Assembly (NCBI GenBank): GCA_964017185.1
Contig: OZ024875.1
Span: 64,847,043 to 64,911,042, forward strand
Reading direction: 5' to 3'
From: Rugalucina vietnamica
Taxonomy: Eukaryota > Mollusca > Bivalvia > Lucinida > Lucinidae
Length of the DNA: 64,000 nucleotides
The position numbers were made by a program, and so were the translations under genes. This document shows positions 55,321 through 64,000 of the stretch, piece after piece (the first letter of the stretch is position 1; each line of letters starts with the position of its first letter). The notes below the pieces were generated by a model. The model made no database searches. It was given only the letters and a program-made list of their open reading frames with translations, and was not told where the DNA came from.

Positions 55321-55909
55321 GACATAAGCTAAAGGGAAGTCATTAGATTTCAATTTAGGAGTCAAAACGCATGATGATTTCAGAAGCAGCTGGTGATTGA
55401 TCAAAGGGTTTTAATTGCAGCAAATAATTAAATCATATAATGTTCAGTATGGACGGCATTCATTGAAATTTTAGGGATAATGATCCATATTTGTTCGTAA
55501 AGTATAGATGGTGGGTACTTATTAGAATTGCCTCTCTGAGACAATTCAAATAGGTACCCACAACATATTTCTTGATTTACAATGGATGGAAAGCATTGAG
55601 TACAAAGTCTGTTTTTATCCTATCTTTTTCCTCATTCTTCTGCTTAATGGCTTTTGGTTGACATGTCATGTGCTAATGCATTGTATCAGATATCATCAAA
55701 TTATTTCTAAATTACAAATTTTTGAATATTTCATTTGCAGCTAGCATATGTTTATCTCCATAGCAACCAAAAAGGAAAGAGGCACCTGATTGCTTAGCAA
55801 CAGATGTCAATTTCAGAATGATTAATGGGAGTTCTTGTTAGTTTGACATGTTCTTTGTCTTGTGTAAACAAACACTTCTTCCACTTTTGAGATGAGTGAG
55901 ATGCAAAAA
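55321..55909. other. Spacer with a family A remnant
   Basis: At 55478-55565 GTATAGATGGTGGGTACTTA and TAGGTACCCACAACATAT preserve a diverged family A centre. The remainder is unassigned. Confidence 0.45.
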
Positions 55910-56117
55910 AAATCAGACTTCCGGGTTTCCGACCAGGTTCAACACAAACCGGCCTGTACAGTCACACAAATAGACTGGTAGTTTGAACTTCTGAAGAAGA
56001 AGGATTGTGCTATCCATGGTGTGAAAACAAAGGTGCTGATCAGCTGTGCAGTTACTGCACAGCTGATCTGCATCTTTGTTTTCACATATGCAAAAATCCA
56101 GTTTTCCCATAATGCAC
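55910..56117 (-). mobile_element. Family D MITE
   Basis: The centre GATCAGCTGTGCAGTTACTG is a perfect palindrome region; long arm GGGTTTCCGACCAGGTTCAA. The outer ends are eroded. Confidence 0.8.
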
Positions 56118-57889
56118 TATTTTCGTGGGGTATGAATTATGACATGCACAAGTTCTTTGCGGAGACAATGACATATGCATTTAATGGCATAATGGAGGGG
56201 AAAATATGTTTTAGTGTTACAGAGTAGACTCTTGTGTAACATATGACAAATATATCTAACATGTTTAAATCTGCAAGAAAAACACAAGCGAAGATACATG
56301 TTGGATATGAGTCATTTTCAGGTCACATTTTCTAGACAATGTCATGTTACTCATTTTGCTCTTACAAGACTTTGTGCAATGCTTTGTAATTTTTGAGAAG
56401 AATGAATATCCTCATGACACCCAATACAAAAAGTTTAGCATTTGATATCCCAGGAGTTCTTGAAATATCTGTTCATGTATTTCTAAACTGCCATATTCTT
56501 TTCAGATTGAAGAGTTCTTGTAGAATTAGTTTCAATAGTTTGGCAAGTTCCTCACACTGATTGTGACCATTGTGTTGCATTGACTCAGTGAGTGACTCAG
56601 TCGTGGTGTTCAAAAAGTTTGCTTCTGAAAGGCGTTCCATACATATTTGCCAGTCACAACATTGAAACTTGTTTCAGAAGGTATACGGACAACCCCACCC
56701 CCCCCCCCTCCCTGGACATACCCTGCTCTTGCTCATTTTGATATAGGTGGACAAAACCCCCTAATGTTTATTTTAACGTGGACATAATCCCCCCTTTCCC
56801 CGGTATTATAAGGTGGACAAAAACACCCCTCTTTGAAGTCTTTGGATACAGTGACTTGGCATAAATTTAGTTGGTTTATTTAAACATTTCTTTTACATAA
56901 TTTTAACATCTGATTGGAGCAATTCACCCAGTATATCTGAGAAGTTTTGGCCAGGAAAAATAGTGAGAATGTTTATATAGAAGTTTCAGGTGATGTAGAT
57001 CAAAGCTTTTACTAGACGCAGGTGCTCTGAGGAAAATATAAATATTTATTTAACCAGTTTCTTGAACTGGGAATACCTTAGCCAACCATGCTTTTGGACA
57101 GAGATTAAGCCTGGACAAACATAAGACTGCTGTCAGATGAGTATTTTGATTTGGTCTACACTGTTTCTTAATCTAGTGGTACATATTAGTTGAATTTTAT
57201 CCATGAAGGACCTCTTTGTTAGATTTTAGGTTGATATATATGGCAAAATGTTTGGGTGTTCAAAATTTAGGCATTTTATACCAGATTTCACTTATGTATG
57301 AGATTGTATCATATGTAGATAGACTGATTGGCTTGTAAATGGTACATCAACCACTTTGTGAAATATTTGTAGTGTTCTTTGTTTCATCGAGAATGTTTTG
57401 CTCAGAGTACATGTATATTGTAACTCTTTGCATGTGTGTTTGTTGAATCTGGAACCTACTTGTGGCCTGTCTGACACCATTATGTTAACCACCTGAATTT
57501 ATCTCTGGATGGGTAGGCCCCTAAAGGGTAGTTTACTTGCTTTTATAGCATTATCTTGTCTGGAAGTAGGGTATTTTACAGCATCATTGTCTTGGAACAG
57601 TGGAAGAGGGCTTGGAAAGGGGACCAGTCTTGAAGGACCGCAAACATGGATGGGAGGTTTACTAATCAAGTTTCATAGAAAATCATCACTTAGTCCAAAT
57701 GCTCACACTACATCTCTTCTTTTGTGCTTGTATTATGTATTGTGTTTTGTTATTTAACTGTTTCTTAATATCATCTTTGTCATTTCAACACATTGTGGTC
57801 ATATTATGTGCACATATTGTTTTTTATTCTTTAATTTAATCATATGTATCATTATTGATATTACATATGTTAATTATTGGTACCTTTTT
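56118..57889. other. Unassigned spacer
   Basis: It contains a C-rich run at 56692-56710. An 82-codon open frame at 57509-57757 has no recognisable motif and is judged chance. Nothing else supported. Confidence 0.4.
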
Positions 57890-58263
57890 TCATCTACGTT
57901 TTTGAGTACCTTCTCATTTCGTTTCGGTTAAGGTGCAACTAAATGGATATGATGTCAAGTAGAAATACAGTGATGCATATCACTACTGTAACTTAGTATT
58001 ACATCTTGCCTTTCAAATTAACTGTCATGCTGAGGTTGAGTGTACATATTCTAGCAGTTGGATATGATTATTGTACATGTATCTGCTTGTGGTTTCATCA
58101 TTAGTTACATCTAGTATTAATTGTGATACATTTGAATTTGAATTTTTACTTGTTAACTGTTTTGTTTTATATCTTGTATTACATTTGTATATATTGTATA
58201 TATGAGGGCCTCATGGAAGATTAGTTGCAATACTAAATGTTGTTACCCTCTTTAAATAAAGAC

Positions 58264-58301
<38 letters not shown>

Positions 58302-58303
58302 GT
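57890..58303 (+). mobile_element. LINE 3' end, second copy, with (TTAC)n tail
   Basis: CTCATTTCGTTTCGGTTAAG, GAGGGCCTCATGGAAGATTA and TACCCTCTTTAAATAAAG occur in the same order as at 2815-3167 of the first LINE. The pogo-like insert of the first copy is absent. The tail (TTAC)n runs 58264-58303. It is a 5'-truncated copy with no coding part. Confidence 0.75.
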
Positions 58304-58802
58304 AGATGTGGCTCTAATATAAACCAGAACAAAGAGCAAGACCCCTGCCATGATAATTTGGCACTACAAATTCCTAAAAAACATTATTATAATCTAGGGC
58401 CAATTCTTGTCAGGTTCGTTAGGATTATAAAGGCATGAAAAATCCCCCTCCATGAGAGAAACTATAGCAGGGTACATGTTTGTTCCTTAACAATATTTCA
58501 AGACCCCATTCTATTGTCCTATAAGACTTAATTTTCAGATTGTGTTATCTTTGAGCTTTAAATTTCTGCTGGTGTCTTTTTTCAAATGGCATGCACAACT
58601 ATTTGGAGAATGCCAGTTTTGTCATGCAATAACCACATTTATCCTATCCACCTCAATGCATTATCTCATTTATTTCATGGCTTCTGCTTCAAATAATAGT
58701 TTCCAGAAAAAATGAGAAGTTTTATTAATGAGCACAATGGAGAAAATTGTTGGCACACAAAACCAGGAAATACTATAGACCTTTTTTTTTTGTTCCTATA
58801 AA
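58304..58802. other. Unassigned spacer
   Basis: No supported feature. Confidence 0.4.
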
Positions 58803-59081
58803 CATCAGGAAAACATGTCCGTGTAATATATACCCCCTTAAACCCCACTTTTATATAGCAAAACTGGGGTATACAGGGGTATACCTATTATTCTTATTTT
58901 TGCTCCAAAACATAGATTGTGGGTACTCGTTAGAACCGCCTCGGCGAGGCGGTTCTAACATGTACCCACAATCTATGTTTTTAGCAAAAATAAGAAAAAT
59001 ATCAAAAATTTTCAGCTGAAAATTTTCAACTTTTAAAGCTAAAAAAATATCTGTTTATTGCATGGGCAAGTTAACGTAATG
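58803..59081 (+). mobile_element. Family A MITE, reference-quality copy
   Basis: 279 bp, CATCAGGAAAACATGTCCGT to GGGCAAGTTAACGTAATG. The palindrome CGTTAGAACCGCCTCGGCGA and its complement are perfect, and CCACAATCTATG mirrors on both sides. Confidence 0.9.
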
Positions 59082-59372
59082 GTATATTTATGGGAACAGT
59101 TTTGTCTTTTTCAGCTTGTTATTTGTCAAGTGAAATAAAATACTTTATTAGTTATATCTGCCAGGATAGAAGAGAAGCTTTACAGATGCAGATTTTCTGT
59201 AATAGGCTGCTTGCAACATACTTCAAATTTTAAGAAATGGTAGTCTCCCTAGCCAACACATCATAGACACACAGTCAGACTTTGCCAATGTCAAAACAAG
59301 AGCACATGGTCAAGGTTACACATTCAGAGTTATGACATGCCAACAGCCAATTATCTGAGACCACAATTTTCC

Positions 59373-59433
59373 TGAAAAAAAAAACAAAAAAAAAAAAACA
59401 AAAAAAAAAAAAACAACAACAACAAAAAAAAAC
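59373..59433. repeat. A-rich (AAAAAC)n tract
   Basis: Poly-A runs separated by single C, about 60 bp. Confidence 0.9.
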
Positions 59434-59570
59434 CCAGTAAATAACAATAATCAGTCTGACATGCTACCTACAGGTTGTATTGACTGGGCCAGGGGACTTG
59501 ACTCGGACAACCCTAAGTTTTGCATTTTTTTTCTTGCCATTTTTACCGCTGTGTCTTATGGAATGTTCAG

Positions 59571-59804
59571 TTCTATTCTATTCTATTCTATTTTATTCTA
59601 TTCTATTCTATTCTATTCTATTCTATTCTATTCTATTCTATTCTATTCTATTCTATTCTATTCTATTTTATTCTATTCTATTCTATTCTATTCTATTCTA
59701 TTCTATTCTATTCTATTCTATTCTATTCTATTCTCATATGTATTGTATTGCTATGTTGTACATATTCTATTCTATTCTATTCTATTCTATTCTATTCTAT
59801 TCCC
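59571..59804. repeat. (TTCTA)n microsatellite
   Basis: Uninterrupted or nearly uninterrupted pentamers at 59571-59733 and 59765-59802, split by about 31 bp. Open frames encoding Phe-Tyr-Ser-Ile-Leu repeats across it are artefacts. Confidence 0.97.
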
Positions 59805-60925
59805 CATTCCCTTTCCTATTCCATTGACATGTAAGTCTAATCTTCTGATCCTTTTGTACAGTAAATTGTTTTATCATTTCACCACTATAGTGTTAGATAG
59901 GAACAGTTATTACCTGATTATCTATCAAGATCTTGTCCTATAGCTTCATTATCTGCCAGATTACATGCCTAGATTGCTATTTGTTCCATGGCACCATTTT
60001 CCTATTGCAAACACCAAAGAAGAATTTTTGAATGAAAATTTTGTCTTGGAAAGGCTTACAGACTTTATTTACAATCTTGGTATGTTGTAGGGCAGCGTAG
60101 TTACACTTAATCAAAGGTTTCTGGGTTCAAAACCTCAGCAGGTCTCGTCTGATCCAGTCTGTTCTGTCACAGCCACTCAACGTGATCTGACCCATCAGGT
60201 CAAGATACTAATGCAATAGTGTGTATACATGTACATAACTTATTCAGAACTCTGGTCTTGGCGTAGCTTATGCTAGAAAAACACATTATTTTGATTTTGG
60301 TATAAAAATGGAAACTTTATTCAGTCATAGGTTAGATAAAAGTCAGAAGTATGCAAATGTGGCTAACATTTGAATAAGTAATCATTGTATCATATAGAAT
60401 ATTCTATCATCTCTGAGTATTGCTCTGGCATACATGCAAATGAATCCTAGATGATCTTTGGGAAACCCTGGGATGATCTATGTATTAAATTAATGATACA
60501 TCTTTTGCCTCATAAAAATGAGCAGAAAAACATATGATGCAGTGATCTTGAGGCTTTGAACTTTCCTCAGAAATAAGTGTTTGTGTGTAAATAGGAAGGA
60601 ATATGAAACACTTTTCACCTCAGGTAATATTCTTATCATTTTCCTAAGGGGTCGATTGCAAGTAGTCTGCTCCCATTATTGCTGGACATGACAATGTTTA
60701 CCATTCCATCTATGCACCAGTCATATGTACCTTGGAACCATGCCCCCCACCTCACCCCCCTTCCCGCAGCTCCAAGGGGTGCAGGGTATCTAGTCAGGGT
60801 TTGACCTTTGCACAGCCCCTGAAGTGCTGGGATGGGGAAGGGTGGCGGAGGGGTTGTATTGGACAGGTATGATAGGTCAGTAATATGTTAATACAACATT
60901 AAAAGTGTGTGGTGGCAGGGGGTTT
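59805..60925. other. Spacer with a weak SINE-like remnant
   Basis: Box B-like GGGTTCAAAACC occurs at 60123-60134 within 60080-60180. The rest is unassigned. Confidence 0.35.
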
Positions 60926-60940
60926 GGGGGGGGGGGGGGG
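60926..60940. repeat. Poly-G run
   Basis: About 15 G preceded by GGGGGTTTGG. Confidence 0.9.
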
Positions 60941-62139
60941 CTGTGATTTTACCAACTGACTCGCCCCACATTATTGGAGTTATAGCCAGGATATACTGAA
61001 CAAAAGTCAAATGTTGGGGCCAAAGTCTCCTGGTGCTGGAGAGACGTGTCAAAAAAACAACAACAGCCACAAAAAGAGATATGTGGCCAATTTATGTAGG
61101 GTTTTGGGCCCCTTGTACATATCGAAAAAACTGTTTATATCCACTCTTCATTTCCAAATATTTTGCAAACCACAAAATATATTCTTTAGTAGCTCATTCG
61201 TGGCAAGATTTTGCGGCAAGTTTTCGGGATATGTTTTCTGTTTCTGAAAGTGCCAAGTTTCACCTGAACATCTTCTAGACTTCTACCTGCATGCATTTTC
61301 CATGTTTGCATTGAATAATGTCTTTGCACTTGAAGGTATCTATGCAGATTAATTAATTGATTGGAGGCCGATAAACTATCGATTAGCATGCTTGATTGAG
61401 TGATCATGCAGTTTAATGGAATTAACAGGTAGATGTTGGTAAAGATCTGCACATGCTGACTGCATCTTGGGAGAGTTATATTCCTGATTATGATGATTTA
61501 GACAGAATTATTCATAACAGTCTGACAGTTTGGGGTATTGAGTCTGGTAGAGAAAATACCTGTTCTACCATGTCAGAATAATGAAGTTGTCAAAAAAGCT
61601 TTTCATCAGTATGGACAGGCTGATCAGTGCCTATTATGTACACTGGTTTTGTATTATAGTCTCCACCAAGGATTTTCATGTGAGTGCTTACCAAACTTGG
61701 GAATTCTGAACACTCACTTCACCTGATCAGGCTATATTAACTAACAATGGTAACCTATGGGTACTTATTTCTAGAATCCTGAAGGTTAAACTTGGTTGCT
61801 TATTATTGCATGCAATGCTAAAGCTGTGAGAGCTTGTCCCAAAAACTATGGGTAGTTATATACTTAACTCAATGAGGGGTGGGTTATCTTTTCTTCTCTG
61901 TAAAGACATTCTTTAAATGAATGATATTTTCATGATGGCTTTGACCAAAAACAAGGTACATGTATACGTTCAAATTGAATTCAAGTGCACTTCAGTGAAC
62001 ATGCAAATTGTACATCAAAATTGTATGTTTTGGGACATGGCTTGTTTTGCGACACTCTCTCCTTTTTCTCAAAAATAATTATTTTATAGCCTTTTAAACT
62101 TTGGGACACATCAAAACTTTGAGTACTCAGACTGGAGCT
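60941..62139. other. Unassigned spacer
   Basis: Chance reading frames only. Confidence 0.4.
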
Positions 62140-62290
62140 GAATGTTTTACCGACTGCGGTAGTGTAATGAATAGCGTATTCACTTAGCAATTATGAGATT
62201 GTGGGTTCGATACCAGCTGGTACATATGCCTGTCTTGTTGGTGACAACTGTTCACCCTGATGTTAGAAAGGCAAACCAACCATAGTTGTG
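62140..62290 (+). mobile_element. tRNA-derived SINE, degraded
   Basis: Box A-like GCGGTAGTGTAATGAATAGC and a good box B GGTTCGATACC (62205-62215). The tail ATAGTTGTGTAAC is only loosely like other SINE tails. Confidence 0.5.
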
Positions 62291-63639
62291 TAACATTTTT
62301 TAAAGTAACTTTTGGTCAAGAGCATATTAGACTAGGTGATCTAGTTTGTTGTACAGATTTAATGTCTCATAAGCTACTTGCTTGTGGTATATTGAACATC
62401 TTTCTGGTGGCAATAAACCTGTTCCAAGAATATTAGAAAACCAAGGTAATCTATCAAAACGAGAACCTGTTGCAGAAAGAAGTAGTTTGTAAATAAACAT
62501 CACAGGTTAGAACTCCCAGATTGTATAACTCTGGATTGTGTAAACAGTTTGGTACTCACACTGAGACCTTACAGAAACTTAGTGTAAATATTAGGGCAAA
62601 AGATAATATCTTACTCTCTAGAAAAGATATTATCACTGCCTTGGCTAATGAGTCTTGACAAAAATGTACCAGACATGTTTGATAGTTGAATAGGAATTAG
62701 TGTTACTGGAAGTGTGTCTAAATCATCAGTAAATGTGGAAAATGCAATATAGTCGTGAAAGTTTTGATTGTTTGGAAGGTTTTGATCATGTGAAACAGGT
62801 GAGTGTTTATGCTATGTTCTCAAAGTCAATGATAATTTTATATCCCTGAGGGTGTCGGAACATTATGGGTCAGATGAAGGTCTAGTTGAAGCAGTAATAA
62901 AATTTGAATTTAATCATATAAGCATTGTAAGAGTCTTTAAAGACAAAACTGTGGATCAAGCAGTTAACTAAATTTATACAATATTGGTTAATATCTTTGG
63001 CTACAGAGGTCATGGTAAAAGGTCATTGAAACTGATGAACAATTTCCAACAATTTCCAACAACCTGAAGGGAAAATCAGTTGAATATCTGCAACTTAGAC
63101 CTTTTTATTTCTAGATTTTTAGTCAAGTTAAAAAACAGAAAGAGGTTGTTGGAGTATAATAATAAGATGTACTCTTCTGCTAAGACATGATTATCTCTAT
63201 GGACAAGTTCCAGGGATGAAACAAATCGAAATCTCAACGGTTTTGTACTGAATGGGTGTCCTACTAGTTACTGCATTTCAGACATTTTCTGACGCTAGTG
63301 GTATGAGAATGAATATTGGTATACAAGAAAAAAGAGAAAATCTACAAGCAATCTCTTGTTCTACAAGGCATATCTGATCTTATCTCAGACCTGCAGAGCT
63401 TTCCCTATCATACATGTCAGGAACCATTTACTTCACCTCTACCTTACTTCTTATTGTTTTAACATATGCAATTTTGTCAGTTCTTCATTTTGAAGGATTT
63501 CAGATGAGCATTATGTTTTTATTTGCGTTTTAATTGTGGTACATATAGAATCTTGTCATTACTTATAACTGATGGAGGCCATTCCAAGGATTTTCCACAC
63601 CCTATTGTTCAGAGCTGAATTAAAGAAACCTCAGGCCAA
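62291..63639. other. Unassigned, possibly decayed element
   Basis: Short open stretches interrupted by many stops suggest an old coding relic, but I could match none to a family. The direct repeat AACAATTTCC/AACAATTTCC at 63038-63058 is local. Confidence 0.3.
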
Positions 63640-63700
63640 AAAAAAAAAAAAAGAATGTTTCCGGTAACATGCCAGAAAAAAAATGGGTCGATAGGTCGGG

Positions 63701-63732
<32 letters not shown>

Positions 63733-63982
63733 AAGCCTTACCATGTAAAATATCTGAACATCAGGCTGCCCAGTGCTCCTATTTTTCCTATTTTTTCCTA
63801 TATTTTCAGGGCTTCCTATTTTTTCCTATATTTTGATCCCAAATCCTATATTTTTCCATCAAATATTATATTTTTCAAAATGCTGCAGATAATAATGAAA
63901 TATCAAGGAAAAATCATGGACTTTTGGTTTGAAATGCCAGTTTTGGCATTCATTTTTTTCCTCGCTCGCTTCGCTCGCTCGT
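63640..63982. repeat. Low-complexity tracts at the window end
   Basis: Poly-A 63640-63652, poly-T 63702-63727, TTTTTCCTA-type repeats 63778-63862 and a CGCTCGCTTCGCTCGC tract at 63963-63980. Confidence 0.85.
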
Positions 63983-64000
63983 AACTTGATAAATAAAGTA

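Noticed and set aside
57509-57757. 82-codon plus-strand frame as a small protein gene
   Set aside because: No domain, no splice or promoter context, and length is expected by chance.
59461-59943. A 160-codon frame of Phe-Tyr-Ser-Ile-Leu repeats
   Set aside because: It is the (TTCTA)n microsatellite; all three forward frames give similar peptides.

Overview
The window looks like gene-poor nuclear DNA from a metazoan, most probably a bivalve mollusc. It is AT-rich, has no operons or ribosome-binding sites, and is packed with mobile elements. The bivalve assignment is an inference from repeat style: hairpin-headed elements with a (GTCC)n-like tract followed by tandem arrays of about 150-190 bp, tRNA-derived SINEs ending in a GGGACGTAAAAC-type tail, and very abundant short palindromic elements. 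No rRNA, functional tRNA gene, CRISPR array or bacterial-type system was seen.

Layout. 1-3197: the 3' part of a CR1/L2-like LINE whose reverse transcriptase frame is open. Its 3' UTR is interrupted by a 1 kb non-autonomous pogo-like element. 3672-5990: a second LINE of a different lineage, 5'-truncated but with an open reverse transcriptase frame ending in a C2H2 finger. 6925-10123: a 3.2 kb element with long terminal inverted repeats and a 10-bp target duplication, but no visible transposase. 10-19 kb: palindromic MITEs, a 20-bp minisatellite and a tandem-array element nested in a MITE. 19.5-21.5 kb: an inverted pair of degenerate ~185-bp tandem arrays. 21.5-34 kb: MITEs, SINEs and a 156-bp tandem-array element. 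34.9-36.7 kb: an LTR-like element with two 471-bp direct repeats that appear identical. 37.5-39 kb: the best candidate for a host gene end (terminal exon 38699-38802 followed by AATAAA). 44.6-46.8 kb: one tandem-array element nested inside another. 48.3-50.4 kb: a second pogo-like element carrying a SINE and a MITE. 50-64 kb: more MITEs, an irregular GACGTAGT-type repeat, a LINE 3' end and long simple repeats.

Repeat families named here: A, a palindromic MITE with centre CGAGGCGGTTCTAAC and ends CATCAGGAAAACATG. B, a hairpin-headed element with 151-bp tandem units. C, the same plan with 156-bp units. C2, the same plan with ~190-bp units. D, a palindromic MITE with ends GAGCC/GGCTC, centre GATCAGCTG and 4-bp target duplications. 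E, a palindromic MITE with centre GACGCCGCG and ends TTAACYCAT. F, a two-copy family. Two reverse transcriptase frames are the only recognisable protein genes. Host coding sequence is limited to a few exon candidates of low to moderate confidence. Divergences, family names and gene identities could not be computed or searched, so all classifications rest on motifs read by eye.
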